A stretch of DNA of 64,000 bases from CAYTBN01 sp964436045 (GCA_964436045.1 CAYTBN010000029.1:1-64000); one strand, 5' to 3'. Shown: positions 41,596-50,549, counted from the stretch's first letter. A program made the numbers and translations. Notes: generated by a model from the sequence alone, not told the origin.

Positions 41596-44286
41596 GTGCG
41601 TGCCCTTGTCGCCCTGATCCCGGCGCTGCTGTTGTTCGGCTGTCCAACCGAGGAAGATCCCCCGATCGTCGAACCGGATCCCGATTCCGATCCGGACCTG
41701 ACCGAGCGCCTGGGACCCGAGGAGGCCCGTGCGGGGATCCTGGCCGAGGATGACGCTGGGGCCTTCATCGGGGGCGCCGCTGGCGAGTCCCGGGCCGGTG
41801 ACTTCCTCCTGTACAACGACCGCGCCCGCTTCGTGATCCGCGGACTGCGCGACGGCCACTTCTACATCGGCCAGCCGGGCTCGCTCATCGACGCCGACAT
41901 CGTCCGCCCCGATGGGGAGGCGGACCGGGACGGGCTCGACGACCTGTTCACCCTGGGCAACCTGGCACGGTTGTTCCGCGCCGAGGCGATCGAGGTCGTC
42001 GCCGACGGCAGCGACGGCGGTGCAGCGGTGGTTCGGGCGACCGGGGCCGACGCCCCCTTCGCCTACCTCGAGGGGGTGATGGAGCTCCCTGGTTTTTTCC
42101 CGTCCCTCGGCGTGCAGATCACCCAGACGTTCACCCTGGCGCCCTCCTCGCCATCGCTCGAGCTCGCGACCGAGATCCACAACCCAGGTGACGAGCTGGT
42201 GGAACTCACCTTGCTCGACGCGGGGATGACCGACCTGGCCACCTTCGCCGGCTTCGCCGTGGGCGCTGGCTTCGACGGCTCCGCTCCGACCGGCCCCCGC
42301 ACGATGATGGCGATGGTCTCCCACCGCAACGACCTGGCGATGGCCATCTACCGGACCGAGGGGAGCCTGGAGGAGAGCGGGCTGTCGGTGCTGGGCGAGG
42401 AGTTCGACCTGCTGGTGGTCGAGTCCGAGAGCCTCGAGCTGGCCCCTGGGGAGACGGCGACGGTGAAGCGGCTGGTGGGCGTGGCCCCGGACCTGGCCGC
42501 CCTGGAGGCCGACCGCCGCGACCGCCAGGGGCTGACCACCGCCGTGGTCGAGGGCACGCTGCTCGAGGTGGGTAGCGAGGCACCCATCGCGGGCGCGCGC
42601 GTGTTCCTCACCGATCAGGACGGGAATCCCCAGATGGTGGCGGTCTCGGACAGCGAGGGCCGCTTCCGCCTCTCGTGGGAGCCGGGGGACTACCGGCTGG
42701 TGGCCGTGGGCGACGGGAACAACGAGCGGATGGACTTCCCGGACGCCTGGGGACCCTACGGCGTCTACGCCCACCCGTCGTCCAACGAGCTGGCGACCCG
42801 GGCGTTCACCGATCCGGAGGCGGCGGTGGGCGCCGACCAGGCGGATGGTCGCGGCCGGACGGAGCCGGTGGACGTGACCCTCGTGGACGGTGAGGTCGCC
42901 TCCGCGTCGCTGACCCTCGATCCGCCCGCGGTCCTGTCGCTGACGGTGGAGGACGGCGACGGAAATCCCCTTCCGGCGGTGGCTCACGCCTTCTTCGCCG
43001 ACGGGATGGACGACCCACAGCCCCGGGATCGCCGGCTCGGGGAGAACCGCCCGCGCGGCGGAGCGCGGAAGGCCGCGTGGGTGCTGGACGGCGCGATGGA
43101 TGTCCCGATCCCCGCGGGACAGTACGACGTCGTCGCCCAGCACGGGCCGCGCTACGAGCTCGGAGAGGCCACGGATCTCGAGCTGGTGGCAGGCCAGACC
43201 ACCGCGGTGACCCTGGTGCTGGAGGAGGCCTACTCGCTCTCCGGGTACACCGCCGGGGATCTCCACACCCACGCCTCACCCTCCCTCGACGGTGAGCTGA
43301 CTGTCGAGGAGCGGCTCGCCACCGTGGTGACCAACGACGTGCAGGTCCAGGTGTCCACCGACCACGATCACGTGACCGACTACCGACCGCTGGCGGCGGC
43401 GATGGGGATCGGGTCGTGGGCCGTCACCGTGCCCGGGGACGAGATCTCCCCGGAGCTCCGCGGCCATCACAACGCCTACCCCCTCGAGCCGGATCCCGAC
43501 CTGCCCAACGGGGGCTCGCCACGCTGGTGGGAACGGCAGCAGACCACCGCGGAACTCCACGCCTATATCCGCGAACAGCTGGGAGACGACATCCTGATCC
43601 AGATCAACCATGGACTGGACAGCGGGATGTTCGCGGCGTCCGACTACGATGCGTTCAGCGGAGAGCCCAACAAGCCAGACTTCTATGACGCCGACTTCGA
43701 CACCATGGAGATCCTCAACAGCGGGGACTTCAGCGAGGCGGAGGAGTTGCGAGACATCCTCTGCGCACACCTGGATCAGGGCCTGCGGCCGGTGGGTACC
43801 GGAGTCAGCGACTCCCACGGCCGTCTGTCCGGCGCGGGCAACGCGCGAACCTACGTGCAGACCGGCGCCGACTCGGTCGCCGACCTCGACGTGGACGACT
43901 TCTTCACCAACCTCGCCGCCGGCCGCGCCGTGGTCAGCAGCGGCCCATTCGTCACCCTTGAGGCCGGGTACGAGGGCGACACGGCCGAGATCGGCGACAC
44001 GCTGGTGGCACCCCAGGCGACCCTGTCGATGCGGGTGCTGGCCCCCAGCTGGATGGCGGTCCAGGAGGTCCGCCTGTACGGTCGCGGGTGTGAGCTGCTC
44101 GATACCTTCCTGATCGACACCGATCTCGCCGATCCGCCCCTGTGGTTCGAGGGCGAGACCGAGGTCTATCCCCTGGAGGATGGCTACTACATGCTCGAGG
44201 TCCACGGCTGGGGCGACATGGCACCCATGTGGAGCGGCGGTCGGCCCTACGCGCTGACCAACCCCGTGTTCGTCGATCTTCCCTGA
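41596..44286 (+). CDS. Secreted CehA/McbA-type PHP metallohydrolase lipoprotein
   Basis: An 896-residue lipoprotein (lipobox LLLFGC). Residues about 60-500 are beta-rich with a carboxypeptidase-regulatory-like domain (EAPIAGARVFLTDQDGNP). The C-terminal PHP domain carries GDLHTHAS near residue 557, TDHDH at 588-592, INHG with His672 and GVSDSH with His741, the metal-binding set of CehA/McbA-type phosphoesterase-like hydrolases, all intact. GTG 41596 follows CCGGAGGTG. It is likely an enzyme on the cell surface or in the periplasm that hydrolyses an ester or phosphoester; its substrate is unknown. Confidence 0.85.
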   Translation: MRALVALIPALLLFGCPTEEDPPIVEPDPDSDPDLTERLGPEEARAGILAEDDAGAFIGGAAGESRAGDFLLYNDRARFVIRGLRDGHFYIGQPGSLIDADIVRPDGEADRDGLDDLFTLGNLARLFRAEAIEVVADGSDGGAAVVRATGADAPFAYLEGVMELPGFFPSLGVQITQTFTLAPSSPSLELATEIHNPGDELVELTLLDAGMTDLATFAGFAVGAGFDGSAPTGPRTMMAMVSHRNDLAMAIYRTEGSLEESGLSVLGEEFDLLVVESESLELAPGETATVKRLVGVAPDLAALEADRRDRQGLTTAVVEGTLLEVGSEAPIAGARVFLTDQDGNPQMVAVSDSEGRFRLSWEPGDYRLVAVGDGNNERMDFPDAWGPYGVYAHPSSNELATRAFTDPEAAVGADQADGRGRTEPVDVTLVDGEVASASLTLDPPAVLSLTVEDGDGNPLPAVAHAFFADGMDDPQPRDRRLGENRPRGGARKAAWVLDGAMDVPIPAGQYDVVAQHGPRYELGEATDLELVAGQTTAVTLVLEEAYSLSGYTAGDLHTHASPSLDGELTVEERLATVVTNDVQVQVSTDHDHVTDYRPLAAAMGIGSWAVTVPGDEISPELRGHHNAYPLEPDPDLPNGGSPRWWERQQTTAELHAYIREQLGDDILIQINHGLDSGMFAASDYDAFSGEPNKPDFYDADFDTMEILNSGDFSEAEELRDILCAHLDQGLRPVGTGVSDSHGRLSGAGNARTYVQTGADSVADLDVDDFFTNLAAGRAVVSSGPFVTLEAGYEGDTAEIGDTLVAPQATLSMRVLAPSWMAVQEVRLYGRGCELLDTFLIDTDLADPPLWFEGETEVYPLEDGYYMLEVHGWGDMAPMWSGGRPYALTNPVFVDLP

Positions 44287-44346
44287 TCGGCAGCGCGCTG
44301 GGATCCTGGGCTGACAACGCCCGCGGCTTCGTGCGATGGTCCGCAT

Positions 44347-45483
44347 GTGACCTCCCCCTCCCCAGGCACCGAACTCGAGGACTTCCTGGCCCAGATCGCG
44401 GCCGTCGATCCGCCGCGAGCTTCCGGGCGTTGCACCCTGGATCTGCCGGGAATCTTGCCGCGGAAGGGACTGCTGGCCATCGGCAGGCAGCGGGCACGGT
44501 TCCTCCAGCAAGATCCCTTCGGCGTGACCGTGGCCCGGGACTGGGACGTCTCGACCCTCCGCGGCGCCGAGCTCGGCGATGACCCGCGGAGACGGTGGGT
44601 CCGCTTCCGGACGCCCGAGGGTGATGTCGAGGCCACCGGCTTCGAGGACGCCGCCGCCGCCGAGGCCCTGTGGTCGGCGCTGGTCGCGGCGCGCCACCCG
44701 GGCGAGTCCGCGGCGGACAGCACATCCGCCGGGGCCGACATGTTCCAGCCCGGGGGTCCCGCGCCGACGACCTCCAGGACGCCACCGCCCACCGCGCGAC
44801 TCGCGGCGGTGGCGGGTGTCCTCTGCCTGACGGCGGCGGGCGGCGTGGTCGGATACCTGATGATGGACGCTCCCCCGACTCCGGAGCCCGTGGTCCTGGC
44901 TGCCGTGGCGGAACCCGCGAAGCCCGCCGCCCCCGACGGTCTCAAGGGGCTCGGCTTTGGCCAGACCATGGATCAGGTCCGCGGCGGAATGCCCGAGATG
45001 CAGTCCGCGGTCCGGGGGCCGGCGGAGGCGGTCTCACCTGCGTTCTCGCTGGATGACGCCCTGGCCATCGGGATGCCCGGGACCTTCGTGTCGGTGACCG
45101 TGCCGGGGGAGGTGTGGGTCGTCGACACCTCCATCGGGACCGTTCCGGCGAGCTGCGAGCTGCACTTCGCGGTGGACGACGGGCTGTCTCGAATGCGGTG
45201 TCAGCTCGATCCGCTGCCCTCCCGTGAGCGGCACGTGTCGGCCGAGACGGGGTTGGTGGCGACGCTGACCTTCCGCTACGGTCCGCCCTCCACCGCGACC
45301 GAGGAGATGGACAAGTTCCTCGAGGACAGTGCATTCCGGGTCGTGGATCTGGATAGCGCCAACGGGACCTTTGTCGACGAGGCTCGCGTCGACGGCTCGA
45401 TCCGGCTTCCAAGCAGCTGCCGGCTGCGCTTCGGTCCCCGCACGGTGGTGCAGTTCAGCGCCGTCGACGAGATGGGCTCCTAG
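44347..45483 (+). CDS. Chimera: membrane protein joined to half an FHA domain
   Basis: A 378-residue frame ending at TAG 45481-45483. Residues about 1-130 are soluble, 150-170 is a membrane helix (LAAVAGVLCLTAAGGVVGYL), and 200-320 is a small beta domain ending LTFRYGPPSTATEE. Immediately afterwards comes VVDLDSANGTFVDEARV, the second half of an FHA domain (strands 7-11), while the first half with its GR and SRxH motifs is missing. After the TAG the same frame continues into a complete GGDEF domain. This looks like a deletion joining an unrelated gene to a former FHA-GGDEF gene, later cut by a stop. Confidence 0.6.
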   Translation: MTSPSPGTELEDFLAQIAAVDPPRASGRCTLDLPGILPRKGLLAIGRQRARFLQQDPFGVTVARDWDVSTLRGAELGDDPRRRWVRFRTPEGDVEATGFEDAAAAEALWSALVAARHPGESAADSTSAGADMFQPGGPAPTTSRTPPPTARLAAVAGVLCLTAAGGVVGYLMMDAPPTPEPVVLAAVAEPAKPAAPDGLKGLGFGQTMDQVRGGMPEMQSAVRGPAEAVSPAFSLDDALAIGMPGTFVSVTVPGEVWVVDTSIGTVPASCELHFAVDDGLSRMRCQLDPLPSRERHVSAETGLVATLTFRYGPPSTATEEMDKFLEDSAFRVVDLDSANGTFVDEARVDGSIRLPSSCRLRFGPRTVVQFSAVDEMGS

Positions 45484-45513
45484 GCGTTCGAGCGGCTGCG
45501 GCGCGCCCTGTTC

Positions 45514-46062
45514 ATGGATCCGCTGACCGGATCGGGCAACCGGACCTTCCTGGACCTGCGGATGCGGGAGGAGATCTCCTTCGGCCGCCGCCACGGTCAG
45601 ACCATCGCGGTGATGCTGGCTGACCTGGACCACTTCAAGCTGATCAACGATCGCTTCGGCCACGTGGTCGGTGACCGGTTCCTCAAGCGCATCGGCCAGA
45701 TCCTGGCGGACGTCGTCCGGGTCGAGGACTCGGTCTACCGATACGGCGGTGAGGAATTTTGCGTCCTGGTCCGGGGAATCGGGCACGACGGCCTGGTCCG
45801 GATGGCCGAGCGGATCCGGGTGGCCATCGAGGCCTTCGAGATGCCCGTGTCCGACGAGGTGGCGAAGCTGACGGTCAGCCTGGGCATCGCGAGCCTGGTC
45901 CCCGGCGAGGACGAACCGGAGGGCAGCACCCTGGTGGTGGAAATGGAAGAGGAGCCTGTGGACGTGGCCAGCCAGCTCATCCGCCGGGCCGACGCAGCCC
46001 TCTACCTGGCCAAAGGGCGGGGACGCAACTGCGTCGAAGTCTACTCCGAGGATGGCCGCTGA
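45514..46062 (+). pseudogene. GGDEF diguanylate cyclase part of a split FHA-GGDEF gene
   Basis: A 182-residue GGDEF domain with all landmarks: DPLTGSGNR at the start, MLADLDHFKLIND, and RYGGEEFCVL with GGEEF at residues 78-82, so c-di-GMP synthesis is chemically possible. It lies in the same frame as the FHA half-domain, ten codons after TAG 45481, and its ATG is inside the normal DPLTG linker with no clear ribosome site. It might be made by reinitiation or readthrough; otherwise it is a pseudogene fragment. A stretch of Glu-rich sequence interrupts the usual C-terminal part. Confidence 0.6.
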
Positions 46063-46168
46063 TCTCGTCTCCCTGATGGTGCCCGCGGGCCTGATCGGGC
46101 TGGCGGTGGTGTTCCCGATCGTGTTCTCGATCAATGCTTCGGTGATCGGCGCGAACCAGGATGGATGA
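46052..46168 (+). CDS. Possible 38-residue single-span membrane peptide
   Basis: ATG 46052 opens a short frame overlapping the end of the GGDEF part. It encodes a hydrophobic helix (AGLIGLAVVFPIVFSI) flanked by polar ends and stops at 46166-46168, just before the ribosome site of the next gene. The start context is poor (GAGG too close). A real small membrane protein cannot be excluded; chance is also plausible. Confidence 0.3.
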   Translation: MAADLVSLMVPAGLIGLAVVFPIVFSINASVIGANQDG

Positions 46169-46182
46169 AGGAGGACGGCAGC

Positions 46183-47103
46183 ATGACACGGCGCATCTGG
46201 ATCGGTCTCGCGGCGATGGCGCTGCTGGCGGGGACGGGCTGTCCGAAGAGCGACGACGACGACAGTACGGGCGACGACGACACCACCAGCTCGGATGACG
46301 ACGACGCGACGGGTGATGACGACACGACCGGGGACGACGACGCCACCGGGGATGACGACGACGCCACCGGGGACGACGACACCAGCGGCGACGACGGGGA
46401 CGGCTACACGGTCTGCGAGGACTGCGACGACGGCGACCCGCTGGTCAGCCCTGGGGAGGCCGAGGCCCTCTGCAACGGGGTGGACGACGACTGCGATCCG
46501 GCCACCGACGATGCCCCCGACGACGACGGCGACGGCGCGACGGTCTGCGACGACTGCGACGACGACGACGGGTCACTGAACCTGGACGACGCGGACGGCG
46601 ACGGCTGGACCACCTGCGACGGCGATTGCGATGACGGCGATCCGGACCTGGAGCCCGCCGACCTGGACGGGGACGGCTACAGCCCCTGCGACGACGACTG
46701 CGATGACGACGACGTCGACCTGGACCCCGCCGACGCGGACGGGGACGGCTGGTCCAGCTGCGACGGGGACTGTGACGACGCGAACGAGGGCTTCTCGATC
46801 AACTGCGAGGACCTGAACTGCGACGGCGACGGCTTGATCCACACCGTCCCCGACGGCTGCATGCACGACGGCGGCGTCAACGCGGGCGGGGACAGCCTGG
46901 AGGTCTACTGTTACTGGGGGGTGGCCCGGTTCTGCCTGTCCGGAGAGTCTTGCCAGTGGCGCAGCGGCCAGCCGGGGAGCGACGACGGCACCACCTGCGA
47001 GCGCGCTGGCCTGACCAGCGACTACATGGCCAACGCCTGGTGCGACTACTACGACGGCCACGCCGATTACAACTGCACCACCGCCGAGGACATCTACTTC
47101 TAG
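46183..47103 (+). CDS. Calcium-motif (DxDGDG) repeat lipoprotein
   Basis: A 306-residue lipoprotein (lipobox LLAGTGC) with a run of Asp/Thr repeats for about 40 residues, then units such as CEDCDDGDP, CNGVDDDCDP and DGDGWTTCDGDCDD, the MopE-type metal-binding motif seen also at 16195. The last 90 residues form a Cys-rich domain without repeats. AAGGAGG sits upstream of ATG 46183, which was chosen over GTG/ATG codons of the longer frame. It is probably calcium binding and surface exposed. Confidence 0.8.
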   Translation: MTRRIWIGLAAMALLAGTGCPKSDDDDSTGDDDTTSSDDDDATGDDDTTGDDDATGDDDDATGDDDTSGDDGDGYTVCEDCDDGDPLVSPGEAEALCNGVDDDCDPATDDAPDDDGDGATVCDDCDDDDGSLNLDDADGDGWTTCDGDCDDGDPDLEPADLDGDGYSPCDDDCDDDDVDLDPADADGDGWSSCDGDCDDANEGFSINCEDLNCDGDGLIHTVPDGCMHDGGVNAGGDSLEVYCYWGVARFCLSGESCQWRSGQPGSDDGTTCERAGLTSDYMANAWCDYYDGHADYNCTTAEDIYF

Positions 47104-47118
47104 CCCCTCCCCCAGACC

Positions 47119-48216
47119 TCACAGCTTGCAGCAGCGGGCGCAGCCCGGCATCAGGCCGTCCTTCATCGTCTGGCGGAAGCGGCGGTAGCGGTCACCGTTC
47201 CAGACCGCCTCCAGGGATCCGCCGCGGACGTTGCCCATCGGCGCCATGAAACCCTGACAGGGGTACACGTCCCCCTGGGCGTTGAGGTAGGTGGAGCGCC
47301 AGATGAACAGGCAGCGCCTGCCGAGGTCGGGTTCGTGGCTGTACCAGCGCTCGACCTCCCCGGGGTTGAGCACTGGCCGCGTGGATACGCCGCCCGCCCG
47401 ATCCGAGTCGAGGAACTCCAGCAGCGGGGCGAACGCGCTGTCCCGGGGTTCGTAGCTGTGGCTCAGCAGCAGCAGCGGCTCCCCGGGAAAGTGTTCCTCC
47501 CAGAACGCCCGCTGGCGCCGGGTCTCCTCGCCGGTGAGGAAGTTCAGGTGACTCAGGCGCAGCGACAGGGGCCGGATGGAGGCCACGTCTTCGGCAAAAC
47601 CCGGCAGCTCGGCCACGCTGTCCTCGGTGAGTACGTAGTTGACCATCGGCCTGGTGCGGGGCCCGGCCGCGTTCCACTCTCGCAGGGTCCGCAGCGCCTG
47701 TTGGAAGGCGCCGGCCTTCCCCACCGCCCGGTCGTGGGTCGCCTCGCGGCCGTGGAAGCTCACCAGGAACGCGTCCAGTCCCAGGTCGGCCAGCCGCCGC
47801 AGCTCGTCGTCCCGGTTCAGCGTGCCGTTGGTGACCACCCCGACCGGCATGCCCCGCCGCTTGAAGGCGGTCACCACGTCGACGAGGTCGTCGCGGGCGA
47901 AGGGTTCGCCGCCGGACAGGAACACCCCGGGCCGGTGGGGCGCCCAGCGGGCGGCGAGGGACCGGTAGTCGTCCAGCCCCAGCTCGTCGGCCCGTCCGAC
48001 CCTGTTGTCTGCGTTGAAGCAGTAGGGACAGTCCAGGTTGCAGCGGGTGGTCAGCGTGATGTTGACCACGAAGGGGAACTCACCCGCCTTGCCACCCTTG
48101 CGCGCCATCTGCGCCGGCAGGACCAGGGTGTCGCCCACCGTACGTAGCGCCGGGAAGAAGGGCCGGAAGGTGCGAATGCTCGCCAGCTGCGAGTCGACAC
48201 GGGACCAGATACCCAC
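47119..48216 (-). CDS. Radical SAM protein with SPASM-like C-terminus
   Basis: A roughly 365-residue radical SAM enzyme. TTRCNLDCPYCFNA is the CxxxCxxC cluster-binding loop, followed by PGVFLSGGEPFARDDLVDV (GGEP motif) and VVTNGTL. The C-terminal DVYPCQGFMAPMGNVRGG and MPGCARCCKL supply the Cys residues of a SPASM-type auxiliary-cluster domain. The start is uncertain; GTG 48216 is placed just before the first helix, and the frame is open farther upstream through a palindromic repeat. No peptide precursor gene was recognised next to it. Confidence 0.83.
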   Translation of the reverse strand: MGIWSRVDSQLASIRTFRPFFPALRTVGDTLVLPAQMARKGGKAGEFPFVVNITLTTRCNLDCPYCFNADNRVGRADELGLDDYRSLAARWAPHRPGVFLSGGEPFARDDLVDVVTAFKRRGMPVGVVTNGTLNRDDELRRLADLGLDAFLVSFHGREATHDRAVGKAGAFQQALRTLREWNAAGPRTRPMVNYVLTEDSVAELPGFAEDVASIRPLSLRLSHLNFLTGEETRRQRAFWEEHFPGEPLLLLSHSYEPRDSAFAPLLEFLDSDRAGGVSTRPVLNPGEVERWYSHEPDLGRRCLFIWRSTYLNAQGDVYPCQGFMAPMGNVRGGSLEAVWNGDRYRRFRQTMKDGLMPGCARCCKL

Positions 48217-48259
48217 ACCGAGATGCTGAGCACCACGGAGCCACCCGTCAAGCGGAGTT

Positions 48260-48298
48260 CCGGGTGCCACGGCCGGACAAGCCGACCGTGGCACCCGG
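48260..48298. repeat. REP-like palindrome, copy 1
   Basis: CCGGGTGCCACGG (48260-48272) and CCGTGGCACCCGG (48286-48298) pair as a perfect 13-bp stem with a 13-base loop that can fold further. A 30-bp core (48268-48297) is repeated identically at 50681-50710. It sits in the gap between two divergent genes and could also act as a bidirectional hairpin. Confidence 0.82.
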
Positions 48299-48325
48299 CC
48301 GCTGGGTTCTCTAGAATCGCCCTGC

Positions 48326-49924
48326 ATGACCACGGAACCCACCGACAACCCTGGCGAGGCCGCCGCGGTCGTCCCAGCCCCGAAGGCGGCAGAGACGGCC
48401 GCCAGCCGGCGCGTGCTGCGCTACGCCGTGCTGGCCGGGCTCTGCCCCTTGATCCCGATCCCCTTCCTCGACGACGTGCTGGCCGGCATGTTCCGCGCCC
48501 GGATGATCCGGGGGCTGGTGGCCGATGCCGGCCTGAGGCCCGAACCGCTACAGGCGGATCTGTTGGCCTTCGAGCCCCTCCCGATCCGCCTGCTCGGCTG
48601 TTTGTTCGGCCTGATCTGGGCAGTCGTCAGGAAGCTGTTCCGCAAGATCGTCTACATCTTCGCGGTCAAGGACTGCGTCGACACCGCCTCGCGGGTGATG
48701 CACCACGGCTGGCTGTTCCAGTACGCACTGACCGAGGGGATCCTGAACCAGCAGACCTTCGACGACGGCAACGAGGCCATCCGGCACGTCCGCGACGCGA
48801 TCCGCACCGCCACCGATCGGGTCGACCCTCGCCCGGTCAACAAGGCACTACGCCAGGTGTTCCTCGGCAGCCGCTCTCTGGTCAAGGGCGCCGCGCGCGC
48901 CGTGGGCCAGATCCTCCGCGGCGGTGGCGCGAACCGCCGAGACAGCGAGGCCACCGACCGCGCCGTCTCCGATCTGGAGACCCGTCAGGTCGGAGAGGTC
49001 GAGCGGATTCTCGACGAACTGGTCACGACCCTCAAAGGGAGCGCTTCGTACCGCGAGAACCTGGAACGGGAGTTCCGCGAGGTCCTCGCCGAAGGCGACC
49101 CAGGGCCGAGCGCCGCGGCGCTGCTGGTGCTCTTCTTGGCCCTCGTCGCGGGCTGCGGCGGGGGAGGGCCGGTGGCAACGGACGGGACGGTTGGCTGCAA
49201 CCAGGACGATCCGCAGCTGCGGGACGTCTGTCAGCTCGCCGGCGTCTGGGACCTGGACGATCCGGAGCTCGGCACCGTCCAGCCGATCTGCGAGGGCATG
49301 TCGACCACCTGGTACCGGGACATGTGCTGGCTGGCGTCGGCCCAGTCGCCGTCCTCGACCATGGCGCTGCGGGAGCAGTCCACGGCCGCCGGCACCTGGG
49401 CCACCATGCCCGTCTCTCCCGGTGGCTGGGACGTGTGGGGCTTCTGCGAGCAGATCCACGACCCGTTCTGGGTCCAGGAGTGCAAGCTGTTCCTGCTGGA
49501 CATGTACGTGGGCGACATCGATCCGACGAGCCGGCTGACGATCTGCCTGAGCGAGATGCCGTTGCTGCAGGAGATCTGCGTCAAGCACGGGGTCAATCGC
49601 TGGGCGGAGGGCATGACCCAGGTCTGCGTGCCCGGCGGCGCTCCGCAGTGCACCTCGTGGTTCAGTCCCGACGAGCTGGCAGCCCAGCTGGACGCGCTGC
49701 GGGTGGGAGGCGCTGCTAGCCCCCAGCCCGCGGTGGCGGCGCTCGCGCGGGCGCTGCTCGAGCACGCCCATCCCGACGACTGGGAAACACGCTGTCTCGC
49801 GCTGCCGGGCGCCGACGCGGCCCGCTGCCGGCCAGCCGCCGATCCGCACCAGGCGGGCGTGATGAAGCTCCAACGGGTGGACTCCCTGGTCTGGCGCGAA
49901 GTGGAGGAGCCCCGATGGTGGTGA
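48326..49924 (+). CDS. Fused protein: membrane-associated domain plus internal lipoprotein signal
   Basis: A 532-residue frame with no recognised family. Residues about 25-265 contain hydrophobic stretches (LRYAVLAGLCPLIPIPFLDD; LLGCLFGLIWAVVRK) and helices resembling an EcsC-like membrane protein. At about 268-283 the sequence reads ALLVLFLALVAGCGGGG, a textbook type II signal, followed by a Cys-rich domain (DVCQLAGVWD, CEQIHDPFWVQECK, CLSEMPLLQEICV). This looks like two genes merged in frame: a membrane protein and a lipoprotein whose own start was lost. TAGAAT at 48312-48317 may be the -10 box. Confidence 0.65.
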   Translation: MTTEPTDNPGEAAAVVPAPKAAETAASRRVLRYAVLAGLCPLIPIPFLDDVLAGMFRARMIRGLVADAGLRPEPLQADLLAFEPLPIRLLGCLFGLIWAVVRKLFRKIVYIFAVKDCVDTASRVMHHGWLFQYALTEGILNQQTFDDGNEAIRHVRDAIRTATDRVDPRPVNKALRQVFLGSRSLVKGAARAVGQILRGGGANRRDSEATDRAVSDLETRQVGEVERILDELVTTLKGSASYRENLEREFREVLAEGDPGPSAAALLVLFLALVAGCGGGGPVATDGTVGCNQDDPQLRDVCQLAGVWDLDDPELGTVQPICEGMSTTWYRDMCWLASAQSPSSTMALREQSTAAGTWATMPVSPGGWDVWGFCEQIHDPFWVQECKLFLLDMYVGDIDPTSRLTICLSEMPLLQEICVKHGVNRWAEGMTQVCVPGGAPQCTSWFSPDELAAQLDALRVGGAASPQPAVAALARALLEHAHPDDWETRCLALPGADAARCRPAADPHQAGVMKLQRVDSLVWREVEEPRWW

Positions 49925-50280
49925 TCCGGACCCTGTCCCGGCGGGGACTGGCGCTGGCGCTCGCGGGCTGGCTGGGCCTGCTGGGCGGCGCCTGCAAGGG
50001 CGGGGTCTGTGACGACTCCTGCCTCCGCGAACGGGCCCTCGAGGGCTTCCGTACCGACTACGCCGCCGGAATCGAGGCCCTGCGCGCGATCCAGGATCCG
50101 GTGGTCGCCCAGGCCACGGTGATGGACGTGGTGCGGGCCCCGGACATCGACCTGCAGATGCCCGACCAGGTGCAGGAGGTCTGCGGCGTGGCCGGCACCG
50201 ACGTGCTGTTCAGCCTGTGCATGGAGCGCTACTCGCACCACCACATCAAGCAGATGCTCGACGGCCCCGCCCCTCCGTGA
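49915..50280 (+). CDS. Short Cys-containing lipoprotein
   Basis: A 121-residue lipoprotein (lipobox LLGGAC) starting at ATG 49915 behind GTGGAGGAG and overlapping the upstream gene by 10 bp. The mature part has CDDSCLRER and two further Cys residues at the end (VQEVCGV; SLCMERY). The Cys-rich style matches the second half of the upstream protein. The function is unknown. Confidence 0.7.
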   Translation: MVVIRTLSRRGLALALAGWLGLLGGACKGGVCDDSCLRERALEGFRTDYAAGIEALRAIQDPVVAQATVMDVVRAPDIDLQMPDQVQEVCGVAGTDVLFSLCMERYSHHHIKQMLDGPAPP

Positions 50281-50294
50281 CCCCAGGCCGGCCT

Positions 50295-50549
50295 TCAGTT
50301 GGTGCTGCGGCTGACCTCGATCCAGTCCGTCCCGTCGCAGATCAGCGTCAGGGCGTCGTGGGCGCCGACCTGGACGGCGAAGTCGCTGTTGAGCTTGAGG
50401 TTGCCGCCCTTTTTCACCGAGAACGCCCCGGACGGGTCGAAGCGCAGCGTGGTCTTGCGGCCGGGCCACGAGGCGGTGATCGAGGTGATATCGTTGCTTC
50501 CCTTGACCACGAAGAAGCTCGAGGTGCGGGACATCCCGTAGACGTTCTC
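50295..50549 (-). pseudogene. C-terminal fragment of a secreted beta-helix-type protein
   Basis: The frame ends GNLKLNSDFAVQVGAHDALT then LICDGTDWIEVSRSTN, a tail style seen at the C-terminus of phage tail-spike and surface beta-helix proteins, where it acts as a capping or trimerisation module. Nothing upstream in the same frame resembles a body domain; it runs into unrelated sequence and then into the palindromic repeat. ATG 50534 could begin a 79-residue product, but a remnant of a larger gene is more likely. Confidence 0.5.

Noticed and set aside
41467..43272. Extension of the nitroreductase frame upstream
   Set aside because: It runs antisense through the PHP-domain lipoprotein gene and would add an unrelated low-complexity stretch; the ATG at 41466 fits the family.
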